The notes beneath the pieces are model-generated. The model made no database searches. It was not told the DNA's origin and saw only the letters and a program-made list of their open reading frames with translations. 24,202 bases of DNA, taken from Streptomyces sp. NRRL WC-3618 (GTDB taxonomy: Bacteria; Actinomycetota; Actinomycetes; Streptomycetales; Streptomycetaceae). Position 1 is the stretch's first letter. Every line of letters begins with the position of its first letter. Positions 6,462-14,485 of this stretch are shown piece by piece. A program made the translations under genes and the position numbers. The DNA lies in the NCBI RefSeq assembly GCF_001280005.1, contig NZ_LGDW01000025.1, forward strand, positions 1 to 24,202, in the 5' to 3' direction.

Positions 6462-7523
6462 TCAGGGGGCGAGCCATGCCGAGGTGTAGGTGTCGATCTC
6501 GGCGGCCAGCGCCGCCTTGCCCGCCGGGTCGAGGAAGGAGCCCTCGACGGCGTTCTTGGCGAGGTCGGCGAGACCCCACTCGTCGAGGTCGAGCAGCCGG
6601 GCGGCGACCGCGTACTCGCTGTTGAGGTCGGTGCCGAACATCGGCGGGTCGTCGGAGTTGATCGTGACGAGTACGCCGGCCCGCACGAACTCCTTGATCG
6701 GGTGCTCGTCGAGCGTACGCACCGCGCGCGTGGCGATGTTGGAGGTCGGGCAGACCTCCAGGGCGATGCGCTGCTCGGCGAGGTGCGCGAGCAGCTCGGG
6801 GTCCTGGGCGGAACTCGTGCCGTGGCCGATGCGCTCGGCGCGCAGGTGGTTCAGCGCGTCCCAGACCGTCTCCGGGCCGGTCGTCTCGCCCGCGTGCGGC
6901 ACCGACCGCAGTCCGGCGGCGATCGCCCGGTCGAAGTACGGCTTGAACTGCGGCCTGGGTACGCCGATCTCCGGCCCGCCGAGCCCGAACGACACCAGCC
7001 CCTCCGGGCGCAGCCGGTCGTCGGTGGCGAGCCGCACCGTCTCCTCGGCCGAGACGAGTCCGGCCTCGCCCGGGATGTCGAAGCACCAGCGCAGTACGGT
7101 CCCGAACTCGGCCTCCGCCGACTTGCGGGCGTCCTCGATCGCGTCCATGAAGGCGCGTTCGTCGATGCCACGCCTGGTGGAGGAGAACGGGGTGATGGTC
7201 AGCTCGGCGTACCGGACGTGCTGGCGGGCCATGTCCCGGGCGATCTCGTACGTCAGCAGCCGCACGTCCTCGGGTGTGCGGATGAGGTCCACGACGGACA
7301 GGTACACCTTGATGAAGTGGGCGAAGTCGGTGAACGTGAAGAAGTCGGCCAGGGCCTCGGGATCGGTGGGCACCTGGGAGTCGGGGTGGCGGGCGGCCAG
7401 TTGCGAGACGATCCGGGGGGAGGCGGAGCCGACGTGGTGGACGTGCAGTTCGGCCTTGGGCAGCCCGGCGATGAAGGCGTGCTGGTCACGGGCGCCGGCT
7501 GCGGCAGTCTGGTGCTCTGTCAA
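6462..7523 (-). CDS. Adenosine deaminase-family enzyme, probable aminodeoxyfutalosine deaminase (MqnX-type)
   Basis: A 353-residue member of the adenosine deaminase amidohydrolases. Metal and catalytic residues are visible: His27 and His29 (ELHVHH), His210 and Glu213 (PHAGE), ERIGHG, and Asp291-Asp292 (INSDDPPMF). The frame is open to 7994, but TTG 7523 is the start because GGAGG lies 5 bases upstream and the sequence before it is not deaminase-like. In true adenosine deaminase the first motif reads HxHLDG, and that Asp contacts the ribose 5'-OH. Here it is Val31 (HHVG). Loss of that contact fits a 5'-substituted substrate such as aminodeoxyfutalosine, which is deaminated to futalosine in menaquinone synthesis. 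I recall the S. coelicolor gene in this position (SCO5662) being assigned that activity. Plain adenosine deaminase remains possible. Confidence 0.85.
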   Translation of the reverse strand: MTEHQTAAAGARDQHAFIAGLPKAELHVHHVGSASPRIVSQLAARHPDSQVPTDPEALADFFTFTDFAHFIKVYLSVVDLIRTPEDVRLLTYEIARDMARQHVRYAELTITPFSSTRRGIDERAFMDAIEDARKSAEAEFGTVLRWCFDIPGEAGLVSAEETVRLATDDRLRPEGLVSFGLGGPEIGVPRPQFKPYFDRAIAAGLRSVPHAGETTGPETVWDALNHLRAERIGHGTSSAQDPELLAHLAEQRIALEVCPTSNIATRAVRTLDEHPIKEFVRAGVLVTINSDDPPMFGTDLNSEYAVAARLLDLDEWGLADLAKNAVEGSFLDPAGKAALAAEIDTYTSAWLAP

Positions 7524-7591
7524 GGGTTCCTCCCCGGGGAACGGCGCCCCGGACCGTGCGAGGGTCGGCGGGACGCGGGTGATCGGCTGAT

Positions 7592-7611
7592 CGATGACTC
7601 GGATCATCGTA
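7592..7611 (-). promoter_or_regulatory. Candidate deaminase promoter element with inverted repeat
   Basis: CGATGA (7592-7597) and TCATCG (7604-7609) form a perfect inverted repeat with a 6-base spacer. It overlaps a -10-like TACGAT on the minus strand (7611-7606) about 85 bases upstream of the TTG start. No convincing -35 is visible. Confidence 0.3.
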
Positions 7612-7689
7612 GGACGGGCCGACGGCGAGACGCCCGTGGGTTCCGGCCAGAGGCGGGGCGGGGCATGTGGGGTGGGGCGGACGGGGATT

Positions 7690-7730
7690 CCGAGATGCCC
7701 CGGCCGCCCTGAGATCTCGGGCCGTAGCAT
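7690..7730 (+). promoter_or_regulatory. Candidate promoter and inverted repeat before the DUF4190-like gene
   Basis: CCGAGAT (7690-7696) and ATCTCGG (7714-7720) are perfect inverted repeats 17 bases apart. They lie just upstream of a -10-like TAGCAT (7725-7730), which is 31 bases before the start codon. The palindrome covers the expected -35 zone, where no good hexamer is seen, so activator or repressor control is possible. Confidence 0.35.
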
Positions 7731-7761
7731 GACAGAACGTACGAACGAGGGGACCCCACGC

Positions 7762-8622
7762 ATGTCCGATGCCGCGCAGCCGCCGCAGTCGCCCGAGAAC
7801 ATCCCGGCGCAGGGGGCGAATCCAGAGGGCGCGGCGACCGGCACACCCGCGCGGGTCCCGCTGGACAAGCCTCCGGCCAGGCCGGCCTCCGACGCTGCGG
7901 CGGATTCCGGCGCCGAGATCGATCCCTGGGCGCCGCCCGCCGAGGACGCCCCGGGCTCCGGCTCCACCCTGTACTGGAACAACGGCAACCCCAACCCACC
8001 GGCGGCCCCGGCCCCTCAGCCCTGGGCCAACCCCTTCGCCGCTCCCGGCGGCACCGTGGCCGGCGTCCCGCAGGACAACCCCTTCGCGCCGCCCGCCCCG
8101 AGGGCTTCCCACGCCCAGCCCGCCGCGCCCGGCGAGCCGGTTCCCCCGCCGCCCATAGCGCCGGACGGCCCCGGACCATCCCCGTACGGCTATCCGTCCC
8201 ACCCCTCCTACCCGACCTACCCGTCCGGGGCGGGCTACCCGTCCGGGGCGGGCTACGGCTATCCCCATCAGCCCGGCTACGGCGGCCCCGGCTACGGCTG
8301 GCCGCCCATGGCGCCTCAGCCGATGAACGGCATGGGCACGGCCTCGCTCGTGATCGGCATCGTCTCGGTTGTCTTCTCCTGCCTCTGGCCAGTGGCGATC
8401 ATCCTGGGCATCCTCGCCGTGGTCTTCGGCCTGGTCTCCCGCCAGCGGGCCCGCCGGGGGCAGGCGACCAACGCGGGCCAGGCGCTGGCCGGGGTCATCT
8501 GCGGTGTCGTCGGCATCGTTCTCGCGGTGGCGATCGGCGTCGTCATCATCGTGTCCGCCGCGAGGGGGTCCGAGAACACGGTCGAGGGCAGCTACTCGAG
8601 CTCCTTGTCCCAGTCGCGGTAG
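7762..8622 (+). CDS. DUF4190-like membrane protein with Pro/Gly/Tyr-rich amino-terminal domain
   Basis: A 286-residue protein. The first ~190 residues are disordered-looking and rich in Pro, Ala, Gly and Tyr, with a repeated GYPSGAG unit and several NPFA segments. Two hydrophobic hairpin segments follow, at about 191-226 (MGTASLVIGIVSVVFSCLWP onward) and 243-271, with a basic SRQRARRGQA linker between them, as in the DUF4190 family common in actinobacteria. The end is a short polar tail. The function is unknown; such proteins are usually predicted as cell-envelope components. ATG 7762 has GAGGGGA about 8 bases upstream and is preferred to 7594, whose extra residues are compositionally unlike the rest. 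It is divergent from the deaminase and convergent with the NADAR gene. Confidence 0.8.
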   Translation: MSDAAQPPQSPENIPAQGANPEGAATGTPARVPLDKPPARPASDAAADSGAEIDPWAPPAEDAPGSGSTLYWNNGNPNPPAAPAPQPWANPFAAPGGTVAGVPQDNPFAPPAPRASHAQPAAPGEPVPPPPIAPDGPGPSPYGYPSHPSYPTYPSGAGYPSGAGYGYPHQPGYGGPGYGWPPMAPQPMNGMGTASLVIGIVSVVFSCLWPVAIILGILAVVFGLVSRQRARRGQATNAGQALAGVICGVVGIVLAVAIGVVIIVSAARGSENTVEGSYSSSLSQSR

Positions 8623-8652
8623 GGCGGGGGGTCCAGGTCCACCCGGCCGAGC

Positions 8653-8686
8653 GCTAGTACTCCCGCAGTACTGCTGGAGTACTAGC
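8653..8686. terminator. Perfect 11-bp stem between convergent genes, containing the NADAR stop codon
   Basis: GCTAGTACTCC (8653-8663) pairs exactly with GGAGTACTAGC (8676-8686). The 12-base centre contains another palindrome, GCAGTACTGC. AGTACT therefore occurs three times, at 8656, 8667 and 8678, at an exact 11-base spacing. The minus-strand gene's TAG stop (8684-8682) lies inside the right arm. It probably terminates the plus-strand gene that ends at 8622, and may do so in both directions. Confidence 0.65.
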
Positions 8687-9305
8687 CCGCCCGCAACCGT
8701 TCTCGCGCCGCCATCAGTGCGAACCCCAGCAGGTTCGGGCCCCGCCAGCGTTCGGGGTCCATCGCCGCCTCGTCGTCCGCAGCGAGGCCGATGCCCCACA
8801 CGCGGTCCACGGGGCTCGCCTCCACCAGTACGCGCTCGCCCGTGCCCAGCAGGAACTCCCGCAGCGCGGGATGCGCGGCGAACTTGTGGATGCTGCCCTC
8901 GACCACGATGGCGAACCGCTCGCGCTCCCACACGGCCTCGTCGAAGCCGCGCACGAGTCGGCCGGCCTTCTTCGCCAGTGCCGGGTTCGGCGCCGATATC
9001 GCCCGGCGCTCCGCCTCCGCGTCCTCGAACAGGCGGGCCTTGGCGGCCATCATCCAGTGCTCGGCCGTCGCGTACTCCACCCCGTCCACCGAAAACGTGG
9101 CCGGCCACCACTGGCTGAGACAGCTCGCCCCCACACTGCCGTCCGGGCGTGCCCGGTGCCCCCAGAAGTGCAGGTACTTGACCCTGGCCCCCGCACGGAT
9201 TTCCCTGGTCAGGGCCTCCAGCGAATCGATCTGCCCCGCCCTGCCCGACTCCCCGGTGTTCTCCGTGATCTCCGTGTTCTCCGCGATCTCCGTGAATTTC
9301 CCCAT
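8682..9305 (-). CDS. NADAR/YbiA-like family protein
   Basis: A 207-residue protein with the pattern of the NADAR (YbiA, COG3236) fold. It has an early FWGHRARPDG and LSQWWPATFSVDGVEYATAE region with the conserved EHWMMAAKARLF helix, then IHKFAAHPALREFLLGT, then SPVDRVWGIGL and the closing GPNLLGFALMAARERL. Characterised YbiA-like proteins are N-glycosidases acting on early riboflavin intermediates, and NADAR proteins act in ADP-ribose metabolism; which applies here is not visible. The ATG at 9305 begins a polar amino-terminal extension containing a tandem TEI(A/T)EN repeat not seen in the core family. It is monocistronic and divergent from the polyamine operon. The family call is good; the biochemical role is open. 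Confidence 0.82.
   Translation of the reverse strand: MGKFTEIAENTEITENTGESGRAGQIDSLEALTREIRAGARVKYLHFWGHRARPDGSVGASCLSQWWPATFSVDGVEYATAEHWMMAAKARLFEDAEAERRAISAPNPALAKKAGRLVRGFDEAVWERERFAIVVEGSIHKFAAHPALREFLLGTGERVLVEASPVDRVWGIGLAADDEAAMDPERWRGPNLLGFALMAARERLRAG
9256..9291 (-). repeat. Two tandem 18-bp in-frame repeats in the NADAR gene
   Basis: Two adjacent 18-base copies (9256-9273 and 9274-9291) differ by a single base and keep frame. They encode TEIAEN and TEITEN near the amino terminus, and fragments of the same unit flank them. This looks like recent slippage expansion of an extension that is probably not part of the catalytic domain. Confidence 0.7.
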
Positions 9306-9377
9306 GCACGCGAGTCTGGCAGCCACCACTGACATCGCGTCTCGTCATTTCCCATTCGGCTCGACACCTGGTCGACA

Positions 9378-9413
9378 GATTCCGTCGCTTAACCAAAAGG
9401 AAACAACGGAATC
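9378..9413. promoter_or_regulatory. 8-bp inverted repeat with AT-rich centre, candidate operator of the polyamine operon
   Basis: GATTCCGT (9378-9385) and ACGGAATC (9406-9413) are perfect inverted repeats flanking a 20-base centre unusually rich in A. The minus strand of the centre contains TTGGTTAA (9396-9389), the core of the PucR box described in Bacillus subtilis (WWWCNTTGGTTAA). The element lies about 100-135 bases upstream of the dehydrogenase start and just upstream of a possible promoter. Confidence 0.45.
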
Positions 9414-9416
9414 CCT

Positions 9417-9444
9417 TGTTGGAGTCCGCCGACTCTGTCAGGAT
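9417..9444 (+). promoter_or_regulatory. Candidate promoter of the polyamine operon
   Basis: TTGTTG (9417-9422) and CAGGAT (9439-9444) are spaced by 16 bases, a plausible streptomycete -35/-10 pair. The spacer contains GAGTC-CGCC-GACTC, a short inverted repeat. The leader would be about 60 bases and would contain the CCCCC-GCAGT-GGGGG hairpin (9476-9490) just before the ribosome binding site GGAGGAGAG (9499-9507). Confidence 0.4.
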
Positions 9445-9511
9445 CGGCACTCAAATCGACCTGGAGCTACGTTGACCCCCGCAGTGGGGGGAGGCTACGG
9501 AGGAGAGCGGC

Positions 9512-11035
9512 ATGCACGATTCGGGCCATCGCTTCCCGGCTCAGGAGCGGCTCGCGGCCGGCGCGCAGTACATCGCGGGCCGCCTGACCCACGGCACCTC
9601 CGGGCACACCCACGCGGTCGTCGACCCGGCCACCGGCGACGCGGTCTACACGTACGAGCTGGCCGGTCGCGGCGACGTGGACGCCGCCGTCGCCGCCGCG
9701 CGCGCCGCCTTCCCGGGCTGGGCCGGGGCCACTCCGGGCGAGCGTTCCGACGCGCTGCACCGGTTTGCCGCCGTCCTCGCCGAGCGCGCCGAGGAATTCG
9801 CGCGCGCCGAGTCCCTCCAGTGCGGCAAGCCGCTCAAGCTGACCCGCGAGTTCGACGTCCCGGGGACGATCGACAACACCGCGTTCTTCGCCGGGGCCGC
9901 CCGGCACCTCCAGGGGCAGTCGGCCGGGGAGTACTCCGGTGACCACACCTCGTACGTCCGCCGGGAACCCATCGGAGTCGTCGGGTCCATCGCGCCTTGG
10001 AACTACCCCCTCCAGATGGCCGCCTGGAAGATCCTTCCGGCGATCGCAGCCGGCAACACGATCGTGCTCAAGCCCGCCGAGCTGACCCCGCTGACCTCCC
10101 TCCTCTTTGCCGAGGCGGCCACCGCGGCCGGGATCCCGGACGGTGTCGTCAACGTCGTCACCGGCACCGGCGGGGAAGCCGGTGAGCATCTCGTCGGGCA
10201 CCCCGACGTCGCCATGACGTCCTTCACCGGGTCCACCGCCGTCGGCAAGCGCGTCGCCGAGGTCGCCACCGCCACCGTCAAGCGACTCCACCTGGAACTG
10301 GGCGGCAAGGCCCCCTTCGTCGTCTTCGACGACGCCGATCTCGACGCCGCCGTCAACGGCGCTGTCGCGGGCGCTCTCATCAACACCGGGCAGGACTGCA
10401 CGGCCGCCACGCGCGCGTACGTGCAACGGCCGCTGTACGAGGAGTTCGTCGCGAGGACGGCAGCCCTCATGGACACCGTCCGGCTCGGTGACCCGTTCGC
10501 CCCGGGCACCGATCTCGGGCCGCTCGTCTCGCACGCGCAGCGCGACCGGGTCGCCGGTTTCGTCGAGCGGGCGCGTGCCTACGCGCGCGTGGTGACCGGC
10601 GGTGAGGCCCCTCAGGGGGAGCTGAAGAGCGGCGCCTACTACCGGCCCACGCTGGTCGCGGACGCCGCCCAGGACAGTGAGATCGTCCAGTCCGAGATCT
10701 TCGGGCCCGTGCTCGTCGTCCTGCCCTTCGACAGCGACGACGAGGGCATCGCGCTCGCCAACGACACGCCCTACGGTCTCGCCGCCTCCGCCTGGAGCCG
10801 GGACGTCTACCGGGCGAACCGTGCCACCCGTGAGATCCAGGCGGGCTGTGTGTGGGTCAACGACCACATCCCGATCATCAGCGAGATGCCCCACGGGGGG
10901 TACAAGGCGTCCGGCTTCGGCAAGGACATGTCCACGTACTCGTTCGAGGAATACACACAGATCAAGCACGTCATGTTCGACAATACGGCGGTTGCCCGCA
11001 AGGACTGGCACCGCACGATCTTCGGGGACCGCTGA
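9512..11035 (+). CDS. Aldehyde dehydrogenase, gamma-aminobutyraldehyde dehydrogenase-like (operon-encoded)
   Basis: The first gene of the transporter operon, 507 residues. It is an ALDH-superfamily enzyme expected to convert 4-aminobutanal or a gamma-glutamylated form to the acid using NAD(P)+. It has APWNYPLQMAAWKILPAIAAGN, the general base Glu262 (LELGGKAP) and nucleophile Cys296 (GQDCTAATR), and the EIFGPVLVV and PHGGYKASGFGKD closing motifs. It is clearly a paralogue of the dehydrogenase at 3652. About 20 extra residues at each end account for the greater length. The ATG has a strong GGAGGAGAG site. Its place ahead of a Pot-type uptake system and a PuuB-like oxidase strongly suggests that it consumes the aldehyde the oxidase produces. 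Confidence 0.92.
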   Translation: MHDSGHRFPAQERLAAGAQYIAGRLTHGTSGHTHAVVDPATGDAVYTYELAGRGDVDAAVAAARAAFPGWAGATPGERSDALHRFAAVLAERAEEFARAESLQCGKPLKLTREFDVPGTIDNTAFFAGAARHLQGQSAGEYSGDHTSYVRREPIGVVGSIAPWNYPLQMAAWKILPAIAAGNTIVLKPAELTPLTSLLFAEAATAAGIPDGVVNVVTGTGGEAGEHLVGHPDVAMTSFTGSTAVGKRVAEVATATVKRLHLELGGKAPFVVFDDADLDAAVNGAVAGALINTGQDCTAATRAYVQRPLYEEFVARTAALMDTVRLGDPFAPGTDLGPLVSHAQRDRVAGFVERARAYARVVTGGEAPQGELKSGAYYRPTLVADAAQDSEIVQSEIFGPVLVVLPFDSDDEGIALANDTPYGLAASAWSRDVYRANRATREIQAGCVWVNDHIPIISEMPHGGYKASGFGKDMSTYSFEEYTQIKHVMFDNTAVARKDWHRTIFGDR

Positions 11036-11091
11036 CCGGACACAGGCCGACCGACCAGCGGCCGCCACCCTCCCGAAAGGGCATCACTCGC

Positions 11092-12339
11092 ATGGAGCAG
11101 TACGAGCCCGACCGCCTTTCCCCGGCCCAGGTGGCCGCCATGCGGCGCAGCTTCCGAAACGGCAGGGCCGCCCTGACCCGCAGGTCCCTGCTGCGCGCGT
11201 CCGCGGGCGGCGCCCTGGTGGCCGGCGGCCTCGGTGCGCTGACCGGCTGCGGCATCCCCGCGGCCGGCAAGACCGCGGGAGGCGTTTCCGCCGACGACCA
11301 CTCGGCCAAGGAGAAGACCGTCAACTTCTCCAACTGGACCGAGTACATGGACGTCGACGAGAGCGAGAAGCACCACCCCACGCTCGACGCGTTCACCGAG
11401 CGGACCGGCATCAAGATCAAGTACACCGAGGACATCAACGACAACGTCGAGTTCTTCGGCAAGATCAAACCGCAGCTCGCGGCGGGCCAGGACACCGGAC
11501 GCGACATCATGATCCTCACCGACTGGCTGGCCGCCCGGCTCATCCGGCTCGGGTGGGTCCAGAAACTGGACGCGTCGAACCTTCCGCACGCGTTCGCGAA
11601 CCTGTCGGAGCAGTTCCGCAGCCCCGACTGGGACCCGGGCCGGGCCTATTCCTATCCCTGGACGGGCATCTCGACCGTCATCGCCTACAACAAGAAGGCG
11701 CTGGACGGCGTCGAGGTGAAGTCGGTCTCCGACCTGCTCGACAATCCCAAGCTGAAGGGGCGCGTGGGGTTCCTCTCCGAGATGCGCGACAGCATCGGCA
11801 TGACCCTGCTCGACATGGGCAAGGACCCGGCGAAGTTCACCGACGACGACTACGACGCGGTCGTCGCCCGGCTCCAGAAGGCCGTCGACAAGGGCCAGAT
11901 CCGCCGCTTCTCCGGCAACGACTACACGGCCGACCTGACCTCCGGCGACTTCGCCGCCTGTGTCGCCTGGGCCGGTGACGTGGTCCAGCTCAAGGCGGAC
12001 AGCCCGGACATCGACTTCATCGTCCCGGACAGCGGCTACATGACGTCGACCGACAACATGCTGATCCCGAACAAGGCGCGTCACAAGACGAACGCCGAGC
12101 GGCTCATGGACTACTACTACGAGCCCGAACCGGCCGCCGAACTGGCCGCCTACATCAACTACGTGTGTCCCGTCGCCGGGGTCAAGCCCTACCTCGCGAA
12201 GATCGACAAGGACGCGGCCGACAACCCGCTGATCCTTCCCGACGCGGCGATGGCCGCGAAGTCCCACGCGTTCAGGTCCCTGAGCCAGAAGGAAGAGACG
12301 GCGTACGAGGAGAAGTTCGCGAAGTTGACGGGGGCGTAG
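11092..12339 (+). CDS. potD: Polyamine ABC transporter substrate-binding lipoprotein (PotD-like), Tat-exported
   Basis: A 415-residue extracellular solute-binding protein of the spermidine/putrescine class. The leader has a twin arginine in [19 protein letters not shown] (Arg30-Arg31) and a lipobox LTGC with the lipidated Cys53, so it should be exported folded by Tat and anchored outside the membrane. The mature part starts with [15 protein letters not shown], the NW-x-Y type pattern of PotD/PotF proteins, and continues with [11 protein letters not shown] and [13 protein letters not shown] segments typical of the fold. The ATG has GAAAGG 12 bases upstream and lies 56 bases after the dehydrogenase. 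The exact ligand (putrescine, spermidine or another cation) is inferred from family and operon. The symbol is by family only. Confidence 0.9.
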   Translation: MEQYEPDRLSPAQVAAMRRSFRNGRAALTRRSLLRASAGGALVAGGLGALTGCGIPAAGKTAGGVSADDHSAKEKTVNFSNWTEYMDVDESEKHHPTLDAFTERTGIKIKYTEDINDNVEFFGKIKPQLAAGQDTGRDIMILTDWLAARLIRLGWVQKLDASNLPHAFANLSEQFRSPDWDPGRAYSYPWTGISTVIAYNKKALDGVEVKSVSDLLDNPKLKGRVGFLSEMRDSIGMTLLDMGKDPAKFTDDDYDAVVARLQKAVDKGQIRRFSGNDYTADLTSGDFAACVAWAGDVVQLKADSPDIDFIVPDSGYMTSTDNMLIPNKARHKTNAERLMDYYYEPEPAAELAAYINYVCPVAGVKPYLAKIDKDAADNPLILPDAAMAAKSHAFRSLSQKEETAYEEKFAKLTGA

Positions 12340-12392
12340 CCCCGCCTGCCCCCAGCGGTGCGAAACCCTCCCGACTCCCCAAGGACCACACC

Positions 12393-13559
12393 ATGACCAG
12401 CAGCACCAGCACAGACCACGGCGGCGACGTCCGTCTCTCCGGGATCAGCAAGCGGTACGGCTCCTTCACCGCCGTACACCCCCTCGACCTCACCATCCCG
12501 CAGGGCTCCTTCTTCGCCCTGCTCGGCGCCTCCGGCTGCGGGAAGACCACCACCCTGCGGATGATCGCGGGCCTGGAGGAACCTTCCTCCGGGACCGTCT
12601 TCCTCGGCGAGCAGGAGGTCACGAACCTGCCGCCGTACAAGCGACCGGTGAACACCGTCTTCCAGTCGTACGCCCTTTTCCCGCACCTCGACATCTTCGA
12701 GAACGTCGCCTTCGGCCTGCGCCGGCGCGGCATCAAGTCGGTGAAGAAGCAGGTCGACGACATGCTGGAGCTCGTCCAGCTCGGTGAACAGGCGCGCAAG
12801 AAGCCGCACCAGCTCTCCGGCGGCCAGCAGCAGCGCGTCGCCGTGGCCCGCGCGCTGATCAACACCCCGAAGGTGCTGCTCCTCGACGAACCGCTCGGCG
12901 CCCTCGATCTCAAGCTGCGCCGCCAGATGCAGCTGGAGCTCAAGCGCATCCAGACCGAGGTCGGCATCACGTTCGTCCATGTCACGCACGACCAGGAGGA
13001 GGCCATGACGATGGCCGACACGGTCGCCGTGATGAGCGGCGGCAGAGTGGAGCAGCTCGGTTCGCCCGCCGACCTCTACGAGAACCCGCAGACCACCTTC
13101 GTCGCCAACTTCCTCGGCACCTCCAACCTCATAGAGGCCGAGGTGGACACCAAGAGCGGCGACGAGATCGTCCTCAAGGCGGGCGGCGGCAAGCTCCTGC
13201 TCCCCGCGTCCCGCTGCTCCGCGCCGACCACGACCGGCGGCAAGGTGCTGGTCGGGGTCCGCCCCGAGAAGATCTCCCTCACCCACGCGGGCGACGCCGG
13301 GGACATCCCGGCCGGCCGCAACCGCATCACCGGCAAGATCGCCGCCACCAGTTTCATCGGCGTCTCCACCCAGTACGTCATCGACAGCCCCGTCTGCCCC
13401 GAGTTCGAGGTGTACGTCCAGAACATCGACCGCGACGCCCGGCTGGCCCCCGGCGCGGAGGTCGTCCTGCACTGGAACCCGGCGCACACCTTCGGCCTCG
13501 ACGCCGACCAGGACATAGACGCGGGCGTCGAGACGGTCGACGACGAGGCGGCCGTCTGA
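12393..13559 (+). CDS. potA: Polyamine ABC transporter ATP-binding protein (PotA-like)
   Basis: A 388-residue ATPase of the importer class that also includes MalK and PotA. It has a full set of motifs: Walker A GASGCGKT (45-52), the Q-loop in [11 protein letters not shown], signature LSGGQQQR (141-148), Walker B LLLDEP (162-167), D-loop GALD and the H-loop THD. A carboxy-terminal TOBE-type domain follows ([10 protein letters not shown] onward). AAGGA lies about 8 bases before the ATG. The gene is 53 bases after the binding protein, and its stop overlaps the next start in TGATG. It should energise uptake through the two following permeases. The motifs are conserved, in contrast to the ATPase at 572-1336. 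Confidence 0.95.
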   Translation: MTSSTSTDHGGDVRLSGISKRYGSFTAVHPLDLTIPQGSFFALLGASGCGKTTTLRMIAGLEEPSSGTVFLGEQEVTNLPPYKRPVNTVFQSYALFPHLDIFENVAFGLRRRGIKSVKKQVDDMLELVQLGEQARKKPHQLSGGQQQRVAVARALINTPKVLLLDEPLGALDLKLRRQMQLELKRIQTEVGITFVHVTHDQEEAMTMADTVAVMSGGRVEQLGSPADLYENPQTTFVANFLGTSNLIEAEVDTKSGDEIVLKAGGGKLLLPASRCSAPTTTGGKVLVGVRPEKISLTHAGDAGDIPAGRNRITGKIAATSFIGVSTQYVIDSPVCPEFEVYVQNIDRDARLAPGAEVVLHWNPAHTFGLDADQDIDAGVETVDDEAAV

Positions 13560-14485
13560 TGGCCACCGCGACCCCCGACGCGCCACCTCTGGCGCCCGCA
13601 CCGGCGAAGAAGCCCCCGCGGCGAAGAGGCCGCTGGACGCCGTACTGGCTGCTCCTGCCCGGCCTGCTGTGGCTGTTCGTGTTCTTCGCGCTGCCGATGG
13701 TCTACCAGGTCTCCACGTCCGTGCAGACGGGCTCCCTGGAGGAGGGCTACCAGGTCACCTGGCACTTCGCGACCTACTGGGACGCCCTGTCCGACTACTG
13801 GCCGCAGTTCCTGCGCTCGGTGCTGTACGCCGGTGCCGCGACGATCCTCTGTCTGGTGCTGGGGTATCCGCTCGCCTATCTGATCGCGTTCCGCGCGGGC
13901 CGCTGGCGCAACCTGATCATGATCCTGGTCATCGCGCCGTTCTTCACCAGCTTCCTGATCCGTACGCTCGCCTGGAAGACGATCCTCGCGGACGGCGGCC
14001 CGGTCGTCGGCGCCCTCAACTCGCTGCACGTCCTGGACGTCACCAGCTGGCTCGGCATCACGGCCGGGGACCGGGTGCTGGCCACGCCGCTCGCGGTGGT
14101 GTGCGGACTGACGTACAACTTCCTGCCGTTCATGATCCTGCCGCTCTACACCTCGCTCGAACGCATCGACGGGCGGCTGCACGAAGCGGCCGGCGACCTC
14201 TACGCCAGGCCGTTCACCACCTTCCGCAAGGTCACCTTCCCGCTGTCGATGCCGGGAGTCGTCTCCGGCACGCTGCTCACCTTCATCCCGGCGAGCGGCG
14301 ACTACGTCAACGCCGACCTCCTCGGCTCCACCGACACCCGCATGATCGGCAACGTCATCCAGACGCAGTTCCTGCGCATCCTGGACTATCCGACGGCCGC
14401 CGCGCTCTCCTTCCTTCTCATGGCCGCGATTCTCGCCATGGTCACCCTGTACATCCGTAAATCCGGGACGGAGGACCTGGTTTAA
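13559..14485 (+). CDS. potB: Polyamine ABC transporter permease (PotB-like)
   Basis: A 308-residue inner-membrane permease with about six transmembrane helices. The first (YWLLLPGLLWLFVFFALPMVY) follows a basic Pro-rich cytoplasmic tail. The cytoplasmic EAA loop that docks to the ATPase reads EAAGDLYARPFTTFRKVTFP and sits near residues 203-222. It is coupled to potA by a TGATG overlap and directly abuts potC. It belongs to the binding-protein-dependent transport permeases (BPD_transp_1), with the PotB partner pattern inferred from order. Confidence 0.92.
   Translation: MATATPDAPPLAPAPAKKPPRRRGRWTPYWLLLPGLLWLFVFFALPMVYQVSTSVQTGSLEEGYQVTWHFATYWDALSDYWPQFLRSVLYAGAATILCLVLGYPLAYLIAFRAGRWRNLIMILVIAPFFTSFLIRTLAWKTILADGGPVVGALNSLHVLDVTSWLGITAGDRVLATPLAVVCGLTYNFLPFMILPLYTSLERIDGRLHEAAGDLYARPFTTFRKVTFPLSMPGVVSGTLLTFIPASGDYVNADLLGSTDTRMIGNVIQTQFLRILDYPTAAALSFLLMAAILAMVTLYIRKSGTEDLV

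Noticed and set aside
7594..7761. Upstream ATG of the DUF4190-like frame
   Set aside because: It would place coding sequence across the candidate promoter and palindrome, and the added residues do not resemble the Pro/Ala-rich domain.
7486..9450. A 654-residue minus-strand open frame spanning the DUF4190-like gene
   Set aside because: It is a shadow of three real genes on both strands, dominated by Gly and Arg, without any domain.
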